A DNA stretch of 64,000 bases, taken from Bacteroidota bacterium. GTDB taxonomy: Bacteria; Bacteroidota; Bacteroidia; Bacteroidales; JAAUTT01. The DNA is taken from contig JAIFLU010000191.1 of NCBI GenBank assembly GCA_020048915.1, positions 1 through 64,000 on the forward strand, read 5' to 3'. The notes under the pieces are model-generated. The model worked only from the letters and a program-made list of their open reading frames with translations, was not told the DNA's origin and made no database searches. Position numbers and translations under genes: made by a program. Position 1 is the stretch's first letter. Each line of letters starts with the position of its first letter. Shown one piece after another: positions 36,314-46,238 of this stretch.

Positions 36314-38725
36314 TTACTCATACCTCAAGCTCTTTATAGGGTTTCTGGTAGCTGCCCTGAACGACTGCCAGCTTACCGTGAAAAGGGCAATTGCCAGCGC
36401 TAATAATCCAGCCAGTGCGAACACCCACCAGCTTAGCTCCGTTTTATAGGCAAAATTCTCCAACCACTTATGCATGGCAAACCAGGCAATAGGGCAGGCA
36501 ATCACGAAGGAGATAGCAATCCACCTGATAAAATCTTTGTTGAGCATGCTCACTATTTGTATAATATGAGCTCCATTTACCTTTCGGATGCCAATTTCCT
36601 TCGTACGTTTCTGAACTGCAAATACCGCCAATCCTCCCAGCCCCATTACACACAACAATACCGACATTAATGTGAAGGAATTCATCAAAAAGGCCATATG
36701 GTTGTCTTTACGATAGTTTTCCTCGAATTTTTCTTCCAGAAAGAAATAACTGAAAAGTTCATCCGGGCAAAGCTCCTTCCATTTGGTTTCCAATTGGGTA
36801 CGAACTTTGGAATAATTTTCGGTTTTAAATTTGATCAGCAACCGAATAGAATTGGTCATCCACGCGTGATTAACCATAAAAAGTAGTGGATAGGTTGCGC
36901 TGTGCAGATCGGTAAAATGGATGTCCTGCACTACCCCAATGATTGTTCTTTTCCTGCCGTCCCATAAACCATCCAGAGACTCACCAATTACCTTGTCTGT
37001 CCCCAATTGTTTTAAACAACTCTCGGAAACAATCACTGCCAATGAATCGGAAGCTAAGGCTTTGTTAAAATTTCTCCCCTGCACAATCTTGGCGTCCAGA
37101 AAGGTAAGGTAATCATAATCTACATTGATAAAGCCAATGCTTGTTTGGGCATCCGGGTGAGTGGTTAAAACAGGAGATCCGTAGTTGTTGAAACCATCCG
37201 TAGGAACATTACTTCCGGCAGTAATACTTTCCACTTCGGGGATCCTGGAACAAAAATCTTTCATGATGTTATACCGGTCGTTCTGCTTGCCATCCCAGGT
37301 ACTTTCAATAACCATGATTTGGGACTTGCTAAAACCGGTATTATAATTCCGTACAAAATTCATTTGTTTCTGGACAAACAAAGCGCAAATAATAAGGATT
37401 ACAGAGATGGTGAACTGCGCAGCTACCAGCGATCGGGATAACCCCTGGTGAAAAAGCCTGAACTTTTTCTTTTTTTCACTCCAAAAGTTTGTTTTCCCTT
37501 TGAGAATAGAGATAATTTCGATGTTCGACATTACAAAGGCTGGATATACTCCCGCACTTAAAATAATGAAAGCTATTACGGCGGCGATAAAATAGAAAAG
37601 GGCAGGAAAAGCATTTATGAGGGACAGGTTTTTATCGGTAAAATTATTGAACCACGGTAAAATAAGGTGAACAGCTAAAAGGCTTGCAACTAAAGCAATT
37701 GTGGTGAGCAGCGAAGATTCGATCAAAAATTGATGGTAAAGTGCCGACCTGAAGGCACCGCTTGTTTTTCTGATTCCAACCTCCACACCCCGCTCATTTG
37801 CCTGGGCAATGGTTAAGTTCAGATAATTGAAGCATGCAATAATTAAAATGAGGATACCTATCACTGAAAATCCTATTACTAACAGATAATTACCATAACG
37901 GAGCGAGGAATTACTATAAAGAAACCCGGAGTACAAGTAAATTTCCTTGAGAGGCTGAAGTTTGAAAGTTGTTTTATTGGGGATTTTGGTTTGTACATTT
38001 TCGGAATATTTAAACCACAAAGCAGTTATTTTTTTACTTACCTCATCTGGGTTTGCATGAGGCAGTAATCGCACAAAAATGGAAGAACTAAAATTTCCCC
38101 AATGGTCTTCTCCAGAGGATGTGGAGTCGCGGGTGAGTTTGGAAGTCAAAAAATCGGCTGAGATGTGCGTATTTGCTGGCACATCTTCAAATATTCCGGT
38201 GATAGTCAGATCAATATCTTTTTGAAACCGAATCTTTTCTCCAATGGGATTTTTATTGGCGAATAATCTTTTAGCCGCTGATTTGGAAATTACCACGGTC
38301 ATAGCCCTGTCGAGCACATAATGCGGGTTGCCGCTAATTAATTTCCAGCCGGTAATATCAAAAACCGTGGAATCTGTAAAGGCAAAGTGTTCGTCCGAAA
38401 GGTTGTTTTCCATATTAATGGTAAGGTCTCTCATGCATAAAACAGTTGCCTTTTCAACTTCCGGAATTTCTTCTGCAATGCGGTCGTATAGCCTGTTAGG
38501 TTGATTGGCCATCCAGTTTTCGCCGCTGCCGAAATTGTTGCCATAAACCCGATACAGCCTTTCCTTAAAGGGGAACTTTTTGTCGAACTGTAACTCATCA
38601 AAAACAAACATAAATATGAGGACGCAGCAGGAGATTCCAATGGTTAGTCCAACCACATTGATGAGAGAAATATATTTGTTATGTTGGATCCGGTTGATAG
38701 CATTTCGCAGATAATAATGTGTCAT
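36314..38725 (-). CDS. FtsX/MacB-type ABC transporter permease 1
   Basis: An 803-residue permease with eight membrane segments: one near the N-terminus, a periplasmic MacB-type core domain, a cluster of three ('LLVIGFSVIGILILIIACF' onward), another single segment ('FTISVILIICALFVQKQ'), a second periplasmic core, and a final three ending 'GLLALAIALFTVSWQSF'. The cytosolic 'TKEIGIRKVNGA' coupling motif appears before the last cluster. Such proteins are mechanotransmission permeases that work with LolD/MacB-type ATPases on substrates in the envelope. The C-terminus 'RAATRNPIKSLRYE' is shared with its three neighbours. Confidence 0.9.
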   Translation of the reverse strand: MTHYYLRNAINRIQHNKYISLINVVGLTIGISCCVLIFMFVFDELQFDKKFPFKERLYRVYGNNFGSGENWMANQPNRLYDRIAEEIPEVEKATVLCMRDLTINMENNLSDEHFAFTDSTVFDITGWKLISGNPHYVLDRAMTVVISKSAAKRLFANKNPIGEKIRFQKDIDLTITGIFEDVPANTHISADFLTSKLTRDSTSSGEDHWGNFSSSIFVRLLPHANPDEVSKKITALWFKYSENVQTKIPNKTTFKLQPLKEIYLYSGFLYSNSSLRYGNYLLVIGFSVIGILILIIACFNYLNLTIAQANERGVEVGIRKTSGAFRSALYHQFLIESSLLTTIALVASLLAVHLILPWFNNFTDKNLSLINAFPALFYFIAAVIAFIILSAGVYPAFVMSNIEIISILKGKTNFWSEKKKKFRLFHQGLSRSLVAAQFTISVILIICALFVQKQMNFVRNYNTGFSKSQIMVIESTWDGKQNDRYNIMKDFCSRIPEVESITAGSNVPTDGFNNYGSPVLTTHPDAQTSIGFINVDYDYLTFLDAKIVQGRNFNKALASDSLAVIVSESCLKQLGTDKVIGESLDGLWDGRKRTIIGVVQDIHFTDLHSATYPLLFMVNHAWMTNSIRLLIKFKTENYSKVRTQLETKWKELCPDELFSYFFLEEKFEENYRKDNHMAFLMNSFTLMSVLLCVMGLGGLAVFAVQKRTKEIGIRKVNGAHIIQIVSMLNKDFIRWIAISFVIACPIAWFAMHKWLENFAYKTELSWWVFALAGLLALAIALFTVSWQSFRAATRNPIKSLRYE

Positions 38726-38793
38726 GGATGTAATGTATTGGTCATTTTATGTATTTTGTTCTCTTTATTCAATTAGGTAAATCAAAGGATAGA

Positions 38794-39087
38794 CTACTCA
38801 TACCGCAAGCTCTCCACCGGGTTCCTCGTTGCCGCCCTATATGATTGCCAGCTAACCGTAACCACTGCAATTACCATAGCAATAACCCCAGCCAGCGCAA
38901 ATATCCACCAACTTAATTCGGTTTTATATGCAAAATTCTGTAGCCACTTATGCATGGCATACCAAGCCAATGGGCAGGCAAGGATGAAGGCAATGGTGAC
39001 CCATTTCACAAAATCTTTGTTGAGCATGGCCATTATTTCGGCAGTACGGGCTCCGTTTACCTTTCGGATACCGATTTCTTTCACCCT
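38794..39087. repeat. Conserved 3' segment shared with permease 3 (41203-41490)
   Basis: The last roughly 290 bp of permease genes 2 and 3 are about 85% identical at DNA level, including silent positions, whereas upstream portions of the same genes have diverged. Permease 1 (36314 onward) shares part of it. Confidence 0.65.
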
Positions 39088-41130
39088 GTTTAAACAAATC
39101 AGGAAAATATGACCAAGGATCCCCATACATGTTAAAACGATAGCTATGAGACAAAAGAATGTTACCGATCTTGCAAGTCTTTCTTCCTTTTCGTACATCG
39201 ACTGAAACTGATCGTCGTAAAACGAGAAAATAAAAGGTTCGTTGGGTGAAAGTTTTTTCCAGATCTGTTGAATCTGATCCAGCTGCTGACCTTTATTTCC
39301 TGCTTCCAGGCTGACCGATAATATATTGCCGTCGGGTGTTTTTGTATAAATAAGGGCCAATGGCTCGATGAGATAATGCAACGATTCGAACTTAAAGTTT
39401 TTCACAACACCCACAACACCATAACCTCCTTCATCGCCAATATCTAATTTTTTCCCCTGTATGTCGTCCCATTGATACTGTTTAATGGCTTCTTCATTCA
39501 TCAGGCACGCCCTATCGATATCTCCGGTGAGGAAATCACGTCCGCGGATCAAGTCGATACCCATGGTTTTTATGTAATTGTTACCAACTTTTATACAGTT
39601 AATATCGAACCGGGCTTCACCCTCTCCGACACCAAATTTCCAGTTGATCATACCAGGGCAACCGCTGCTGATAGATGTACTTTTAACGAATGGTAGTTTC
39701 TCCGTTTCCTGTTTCAGGGTTTCGGAATTTGCAAATTGATAAGGAATATCGATACGTACCAGTCTTTCTTTATCGAAACCTAAATCGGTATGTTTCACAA
39801 AATGGAGCTGCTTGAAAATAATCATCACAACCGTTATAAGAGCTATAGACACTGTAAGTTGAAAGATTAACATGGCTTTCCGGGCAAATTGTTTCTGGTT
39901 TTTGTTTCCCCGGAAACCCGAAAGAAATCCGGTAATGTTAAACCGGGAAAGAACATAAATAGGGGCAAGACTATTGATAAGAATTACTGCAGCGACAACG
40001 CATAATAACAAAGGTCCTACAAAAATCAGGTCGTTGACACCAAAGTATATCTCCTTTCCGAACATGATTTTTGAGTAAGGAAAGGCGATAGCAGAAATAA
40101 TAATTGCAAGAATTAACGAAAGCAGAACACCTATTGAAACCTCCATTAAAGAATATTGAACCAGATTTTCCCATTTAGCACCGTTAATTTTGTTAATCCC
40201 AATTTCTTTCATTTTAGCAAATTGCATTGAAATGGAATAGTTTAAATAGTTAATGGAGGATAAGAATAGGATAAGCAGCGCGATAATGATGAAAACCTTT
40301 AGCATTGCCAGGTTGCCCTTAGCATGCCTACTTTTTAAAGGAAGAGTTGAAAGGTAAATGTTAGCAATATTTTGAATACCAACACTATCAATGTCGAGCG
40401 ATTGTGAGCCAATGATGCTGTTTAAGTTGCTAAGAAACCCCTTAGGGTTGGCAGCTTTTTTAAATTGTACAAATATATTTGTCGGATTATAATATAGACC
40501 ACCCGAATGTGTGCTATTCATCCTGTAAGCTTCGTTTTCGCTGTTCAGAATGATATCGGCCCGAAATGTTGAATTCGCGGGCAAATCGTTAACGATTGCT
40601 GTAACCGTGCCTGTGAATAGATTATTAATGTTAACAAGTTGTCCTAATGGATTTTCGTTCCCAAATAAATTTTGTGCTACCGATTTAGAAAGAACAACAG
40701 CGTCTTTCCTATCGAAAGGTTTATCCGACAGTTTTTCAGTAACATCTACAGAAAAAATTGAAAAGAAATTATTTGTTGTGGTTAACAAATGCCCAACCTG
40801 CGTATCGGTATGATTTTGTTCGTTTTTAACTATAAAACCTATGTCCGAATGATAACCCAACGGACAAGCATCTTCAACTTCAGCGTAGTTTTTTGCTAAA
40901 TAAGAGGAGAGATCGTAATGAATATTGGCTCTTACCTTTTTGGCATCGTAAAGCCTGAAAATTTGTTTATAGTTTACAAAACCTTTGTTGACGTTTTTTT
41001 CGGAATAGTAGAATAAACTTATAATGATAAATGTCGCAAAGCCAATGGCAAAGCCTCCCATTACAAGTATGGAGTATATTCTATTCTTCAAAAGATTTCT
41101 AAATGTGAGTATTAGATTAAAACGTATCAC
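38794..41130 (-). CDS. FtsX/MacB-type ABC transporter permease 2
   Basis: A 778-residue paralogue with the same double periplasmic-core and eight-segment plan. It differs from permease 1 in most periplasmic sequence but ends almost identically to permease 3 ('MHKWLQNFAYKTELSWWIF', 'RAATRNPVESLRYE'). The coupling motif 'VKEIGIRKVNGARTAEIMA' is intact. Its gene starts 73 bp after that of permease 3 ends. Confidence 0.9.
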   Translation of the reverse strand: MIRFNLILTFRNLLKNRIYSILVMGGFAIGFATFIIISLFYYSEKNVNKGFVNYKQIFRLYDAKKVRANIHYDLSSYLAKNYAEVEDACPLGYHSDIGFIVKNEQNHTDTQVGHLLTTTNNFFSIFSVDVTEKLSDKPFDRKDAVVLSKSVAQNLFGNENPLGQLVNINNLFTGTVTAIVNDLPANSTFRADIILNSENEAYRMNSTHSGGLYYNPTNIFVQFKKAANPKGFLSNLNSIIGSQSLDIDSVGIQNIANIYLSTLPLKSRHAKGNLAMLKVFIIIALLILFLSSINYLNYSISMQFAKMKEIGINKINGAKWENLVQYSLMEVSIGVLLSLILAIIISAIAFPYSKIMFGKEIYFGVNDLIFVGPLLLCVVAAVILINSLAPIYVLSRFNITGFLSGFRGNKNQKQFARKAMLIFQLTVSIALITVVMIIFKQLHFVKHTDLGFDKERLVRIDIPYQFANSETLKQETEKLPFVKSTSISSGCPGMINWKFGVGEGEARFDINCIKVGNNYIKTMGIDLIRGRDFLTGDIDRACLMNEEAIKQYQWDDIQGKKLDIGDEGGYGVVGVVKNFKFESLHYLIEPLALIYTKTPDGNILSVSLEAGNKGQQLDQIQQIWKKLSPNEPFIFSFYDDQFQSMYEKEERLARSVTFFCLIAIVLTCMGILGHIFLICLNRVKEIGIRKVNGARTAEIMAMLNKDFVKWVTIAFILACPLAWYAMHKWLQNFAYKTELSWWIFALAGVIAMVIAVVTVSWQSYRAATRNPVESLRYE

Positions 41131-41202
41131 TTTCGTTCATTTAAAGGTTGTTTAAAATCTCTTTTTCCAGCAAATTTGAACCAGATACTTGGTACCTTTT
41201 TC

Positions 41203-43566
41203 CTACTCATACCGCAAGCTCTCCACCGGGTTCCTTGTAGCTGCCCGGAACGACTGCCAGCTAACCGTAACCAGTGCAATTCCCAAGGCAATAACCCCAG
41301 CCAGCGCAAATATCCACCAACTCAATTCGGTTTTATAAGCAAAGTTTTGCAGCCATTTGTGCATGGCATACCAAGCCAAAGGGCAGGCAATGAGGAAGGC
41401 AATGGCAACCCATTTAATAAAATCTTTATTAAGCATGGCCATTATTTCGGCAGTGCGCGCTCCGTTTACTTTACGGATGCCAATTTCTTTGGTACGTTTT
41501 TGACATACAAATAGCGACATGGCCAGTATTCCAAGGCAACAAATAAAAATTGCACATGTTGAAAACAGCGTAAAGGTTTTTCTGAACTGGATTTCCGATT
41601 GATACATTTTCTCAATTGCCTGATCCATAAAAGTTATTTCTACAGGAAAACCGGCAGATAGCCTGGATGCTGCTTCTTTTATTTCCTTAATTGTTGCTCG
41701 CAGTGAATTGAAATCTTTACTATTGAAGCTTACAAGGCAATACGAGACCCAGGGATTATTCCGGATCACCAATGAGCCAATGGGCTGGTCAAACGATTTG
41801 TAATGAAAATCTTTAATAACACCGATTATCTCTGCTGGTTTGGCTTCATTCATTACTCCAATCAGAAGCTTCATACCAATAGCATTGTCAAGTTTATTTT
41901 CCCTCACAAAAGTTTCATTCACGATCAGTTTATCTTTGTCAGTTGTAAAATCATCTTTATATAACCGTCCTTGCTTTAACTTCAATCCAGTAATAGCAAA
42001 AAAGGTTTCATCGGCATTGAAGGTATCGAAACAGAATGTTTTTTCTCCATCTGTTCCGCTTTCGATGGTAGTCCAACGCGATAATGTTTTATTCGGGAAA
42101 TATTGAGTAAACGATATTTTAGAAACACCTGGTTTTTCAAGGATTTTTTGTTTCAGTACCTCTTTTTTCTCGCTTAAAGGTTTTGTAAGTTTTATGCCTA
42201 CAACGTTTTCCTGGTTAAAACCCAGTTTGCTGCTGCCAAACTTTACCTGTTTCTGAACAAGAATAGTAAATGCTATCAGTACGATAGCAATGCTAAACTG
42301 AAAGGTTACCAGTGTCCCTCTCACTAGTGAACTGGAAGATGCCTGAGAAAAGTTAGCTTTGAGGTTATCCGTCACTTTTGAGGATGAAATATGCCAGATT
42401 TGCAGAATACTGAAGATAATTCCAATGAATAGCGTTACCGTCACGGATATTATAAGAAAAGAAGGACTGATAAGTATTGTAGAATTAAATTGAATCCCTG
42501 TGTATTGCGATATTACGATCGAAAGGCTCCATACTAATAAGAACGAGAGCAGGAAGGATATAAAGAAAAATAATAGTGTTTCCAGGAGCATACTCTTAAT
42601 TATGTCTCCCTTTTTTGCCCCAATAACTTTTAAAACTCCTGTTTGCCTTATTTTTTCTATCCATTGCGACGATGAAATATTTATGAAATTAACCAGAGCA
42701 ATGATGAGTACAAGAACTGCCACCATCAATAAAGTCATTACTTTAGGCTTGTCTCCATTTTTTAAAAAGGTTTGTTCAAACTGGGAAAAATTTGATAGGT
42801 AAATTTTTGCCAACGGGTTTAGTTTAACCTTTAAATAACCATTGTGAGAATTTTTAGGAATAAGGGATAGGATTTTTTTTGCGGTATATTCAGGATTTGC
42901 ACCTTTTTTTAACAACATAAACATTTGAAAATTGGCCCATTCCCACTTGGTAAATTCTCCTTCGTTTGACTGGACAATTTTACGGGTTGCCATGGAAGTA
43001 ACAGCATTGAACGACAGGCAAGAATTCCCTTCCGATTCGCCTATAACTGCCGAAACAATCAATTCTTTATTGTTATTCAGCTTCACGGTTTTCCCCACGG
43101 CCGGGTTATTTCCAAATAGCTTTTCGGCCAGTGATTTTGTTATAACTACGTTTAAGGGTTCATTTAAAGCGGTTTCAAGATTACCCTCCTTCGCTTTGTA
43201 AGTGAAAAGTTTGAAAAATTCGGCATCAGCAAATAAGATATCTGAAATAACCGGATCGTTGTTCCCAACCTGAAATACGGGAGCTTCCCACGAACCTGCT
43301 AATCTTACGGTTGATTCCACTTCCGGCACGTTTAAGTCGATTTGCTCTTTTAATATGCCAGGCATATACATGTTTTCGCCCAATTCTGCATATAAGTAAA
43401 CACTGTCAATATTTTTGTGGTGCCTGTCGGTGGTTAATTCTCCATAGCAATAAAGAGATAAGATTATTACCAGCGCCAAACTAACTGACAATCCTCCGAG
43501 ATTAATGGAGTTAATTAGAGGCTTACGTGTAAAACTTCTGATCATGGATTTAAAAACATTCTTCAT
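41203..43566 (-). CDS. FtsX/MacB-type ABC transporter permease 3
   Basis: A 787-residue member of the same array ('NSINLGGLSVSLALVIILSLYCYGE' at the first membrane segment; 'TKEIGIRKVNGARTAEIMA' coupling motif; C-terminal 'RAATRNPVESLRYE'). Periplasmic domains are distinct from the other copies, suggesting different substrates or subunits of a hetero-oligomeric transporter. No premature stop or frameshift is seen. Confidence 0.9.
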   Translation of the reverse strand: MKNVFKSMIRSFTRKPLINSINLGGLSVSLALVIILSLYCYGELTTDRHHKNIDSVYLYAELGENMYMPGILKEQIDLNVPEVESTVRLAGSWEAPVFQVGNNDPVISDILFADAEFFKLFTYKAKEGNLETALNEPLNVVITKSLAEKLFGNNPAVGKTVKLNNNKELIVSAVIGESEGNSCLSFNAVTSMATRKIVQSNEGEFTKWEWANFQMFMLLKKGANPEYTAKKILSLIPKNSHNGYLKVKLNPLAKIYLSNFSQFEQTFLKNGDKPKVMTLLMVAVLVLIIALVNFINISSSQWIEKIRQTGVLKVIGAKKGDIIKSMLLETLLFFFISFLLSFLLVWSLSIVISQYTGIQFNSTILISPSFLIISVTVTLFIGIIFSILQIWHISSSKVTDNLKANFSQASSSSLVRGTLVTFQFSIAIVLIAFTILVQKQVKFGSSKLGFNQENVVGIKLTKPLSEKKEVLKQKILEKPGVSKISFTQYFPNKTLSRWTTIESGTDGEKTFCFDTFNADETFFAITGLKLKQGRLYKDDFTTDKDKLIVNETFVRENKLDNAIGMKLLIGVMNEAKPAEIIGVIKDFHYKSFDQPIGSLVIRNNPWVSYCLVSFNSKDFNSLRATIKEIKEAASRLSAGFPVEITFMDQAIEKMYQSEIQFRKTFTLFSTCAIFICCLGILAMSLFVCQKRTKEIGIRKVNGARTAEIMAMLNKDFIKWVAIAFLIACPLAWYAMHKWLQNFAYKTELSWWIFALAGVIALGIALVTVSWQSFRAATRNPVESLRYE

Positions 43567-43760
43567 TGATAATTCTTGGTATCTGTTATATTTTCAGCTT
43601 CTTCGGCGGTTTTACCCTCTAAAATCCAAGCATGGTGACAGAATGGCCCTAAAAGGATTTTGTTGCTCCAATTAGAGAGGGTTGGGTATATTCATACTTG
43701 TCTTTTTCATTCAAAATCTAAAACTTTGCGAACAACCACAATCGAAGCCCTTCCAAGTCC

Positions 43761-43787
43761 CCCTCCCGATAGCTATCGAGGAAGGGG
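43761..43787. repeat. CCGATAGCTATCG-type palindrome between permease genes
   Basis: CCCTCCCGATAGCTATCGAG followed by GAAGGGG forms an imperfect hairpin. It shares the CGATAGCTATCG core with the two copies between nifN and nifB. Confidence 0.6.
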
Positions 43788-43802
43788 ATTTAGGGGGTCA
43801 TA

Positions 43803-46214
43803 TTACTCATACCTCAAACTCTCCACCGGGTTCCTTGTCGCAGCCCTCCAGCTTTGCCAGCTGAGGGTTATAATTGCAACTGCAATAGCTATTGTCCCTG
43901 CCAATACAAACACCCACCAGCTCATTTGCACCTTATAAGGGAAATTACTTAACCACTTATCAACAATGTAATAACCTATGGGCATTGCTATGATCAAAGC
44001 CCCTAATAACCATACAATAAACGCCTTATAGATTGTAAGCAGTATTTCGAACGAGCGAGCTCCATTAACCTTGCGTACTCCAATTTCTTTAATGCGCTGG
44101 TTTATCAGTAAAATGGTAAGTCCGAATAGTCCCAGCGACGAAATAATAATGGCAATCATCGATGCATAGGCTATAATTCTGCTCCAGCGCTCTTCTTCCT
44201 CATACCGCTGGTTTAGTTTTTCGTCCCAGAAATCGTATGTAAAAGTTTTTCCCGGTGCAAGTTTTTCGTAGCTTTTCTTAAGATGATCTACAACTCCTTT
44301 CAGATTCGGGGGATTGAAGCGAACGAGCAGGTTGTTGTAACTATTTCCAAAATTTTTCCGGCAGCTTAACATGGCAGGGTAAATTTTGTCTTTCATATCG
44401 CGGAAGTGATAATTTTCTACTACTCCAATAATGGTAAAACTAATCCCATTTAGCTGATATACTTTCCCAATGGGATCGTCTTCTATTTCGAAGAGCTCGG
44501 TAAATTTCCTGTTTACAATCATGCTTCGGTCACCTGTTGTTTCGTTTTGAGCCGTAAAATCCTTACCATGCATAAGTTTAAGCCCAAGAGTCGAAACATA
44601 GTCATGATCTACCACAAACCGATAAACATCAATTTGTTCCCCATTTCCTTTATCCACAAAAGAGTCGGACGATCCATTCATAAAGTTCCTGTCGGCCATG
44701 GTAAGTTTAACAACACCGGGGTTTTCACTAACCATGGTCTTAAAGGTTTCCTTCTGACTGTCTTCAAGCCTGTCTATCCTCACATCAATCATATTATTGG
44801 TGATAAGTCCCAGGTTCTGGTTTTTAAGAAAATTCGACTGACGGATAATGAAAAGCGTTACTATAATCAGGATAATGGAAAGACTGTATTGAAACGATAC
44901 AAAAACCTGAGAAATTCTATTCTTGTTTCCGATATTAATTTTTTTACCTGCCATCTGGTTGGGGCTCACCTTGGAGAAAATCAGCACCGGAACAATGCTT
45001 GTAAACACAATAATTAACAATACCAGGGCTGTACTAAAAATTAATGCTTTTCGGATGTCGATTAAAGGTATATAGATTTGGTTTTGAGCTAACTTTTCGA
45101 ATATGGGAATGAAAGAATAGCACAACAATCCACCTGCAATTAAGGACGAAAGGGTCATGATAAAACTTTCGGACATGAAAAGCGCAAAAATATTGGTCGA
45201 CGTAGCACCCATAGATTTGCGGATACCAACTTCCCCGATTTTCTTCAGGTATTGCCCTAACGTTAGAATGATATAGTTACTGCAGGCAATTAGCAGAATG
45301 AGGCCTCCAATGGTCATAAGTACTATAAAGCTTTTCTTATCGACCGACTTTTGGAAGCAATTGTTTACCTCGCCGGCCAGATAGATATCTTTCAGCGGCA
45401 AAACAAACGGTACAAAGGCATCGGCAGTTTTGAGCATCTGATTGTTACTCTGCATTTCTTCCACTCTGCCTTTGTAATACTGGCTTATAAACTTGTTTAC
45501 ATTTTGCTCCGCATCCTTGTGATTTGCATTGGGCTTTACCTGGTAAAATACGGAGGTATATCCAAAACTATTATCGCAGCCACCAAAGTTCCGTCCGGTT
45601 TTGCCCGAAACAACAACATCAAAGTCGATGCTTGAGTTATGGGGAATGGTTTCGATGATCCCTATAATTTTAAACGCTGTATTAGGGTAATTTAAAGGAA
45701 ACTCCAAGACTTTGCCAATCAGTTCATCGTAGCTTTTCTTCCAGGTCATTAACTTATCTGCCAATTTTCGGGTTATAACTACCTCATAGGGGTTATGGAA
45801 AATCTTCGATGGTTTTCCGGTTATAAATTTGAAGCTGAACATATCGAAAAATTCCTCGCTTGCCAAACCTGTTTGTACGTCGAAATAATTGTTCTCGAAA
45901 CTTATTACCTGTTCAAATGAAAACCGGTATTCGGCACTTTTTTCTATCTGGGGTACTTCTTTCTTCAGCAAATCGGCCACCTCGGGGTTTACCCGAACAT
46001 CCTTAAAATCGCCGAAAACATACCTGCCACTATAGTTGAGCCGGTAAATCCTGTCGGCATTTTTATGATAACTATCGTAGTTAAATTCTTGAATAACATA
46101 GAAATATATTATCAGACTACAGGCAATGGCTACGGATAATCCAAAAACCGTAATCAACGAATTTACAGGGTTGTTCTTAATGTTCCGGAGGGCATATATT
46201 AAGTTAATTTTCAT
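43803..46214 (-). CDS. FtsX/MacB-type ABC transporter permease 4
   Basis: An 803-residue permease, the most diverged of the four ('NPVNSLITVFGLSVAIACSLIIYFYVI'; coupling motif 'IKEIGVRKVNGARSFEILL'; C-terminal 'RAATRNPVESLRYE'). It has the same two-core, eight-segment plan. It follows the Ig-like protein gene after 24 bp, so ATPase, Ig-like protein and this permease are probably cotranscribed. Confidence 0.9.
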   Translation of the reverse strand: MKINLIYALRNIKNNPVNSLITVFGLSVAIACSLIIYFYVIQEFNYDSYHKNADRIYRLNYSGRYVFGDFKDVRVNPEVADLLKKEVPQIEKSAEYRFSFEQVISFENNYFDVQTGLASEEFFDMFSFKFITGKPSKIFHNPYEVVITRKLADKLMTWKKSYDELIGKVLEFPLNYPNTAFKIIGIIETIPHNSSIDFDVVVSGKTGRNFGGCDNSFGYTSVFYQVKPNANHKDAEQNVNKFISQYYKGRVEEMQSNNQMLKTADAFVPFVLPLKDIYLAGEVNNCFQKSVDKKSFIVLMTIGGLILLIACSNYIILTLGQYLKKIGEVGIRKSMGATSTNIFALFMSESFIMTLSSLIAGGLLCYSFIPIFEKLAQNQIYIPLIDIRKALIFSTALVLLIIVFTSIVPVLIFSKVSPNQMAGKKINIGNKNRISQVFVSFQYSLSIILIIVTLFIIRQSNFLKNQNLGLITNNMIDVRIDRLEDSQKETFKTMVSENPGVVKLTMADRNFMNGSSDSFVDKGNGEQIDVYRFVVDHDYVSTLGLKLMHGKDFTAQNETTGDRSMIVNRKFTELFEIEDDPIGKVYQLNGISFTIIGVVENYHFRDMKDKIYPAMLSCRKNFGNSYNNLLVRFNPPNLKGVVDHLKKSYEKLAPGKTFTYDFWDEKLNQRYEEEERWSRIIAYASMIAIIISSLGLFGLTILLINQRIKEIGVRKVNGARSFEILLTIYKAFIVWLLGALIIAMPIGYYIVDKWLSNFPYKVQMSWWVFVLAGTIAIAVAIITLSWQSWRAATRNPVESLRYE

Positions 46215-46238
46215 TCCAGGTAAGATTTAAGTACACGT

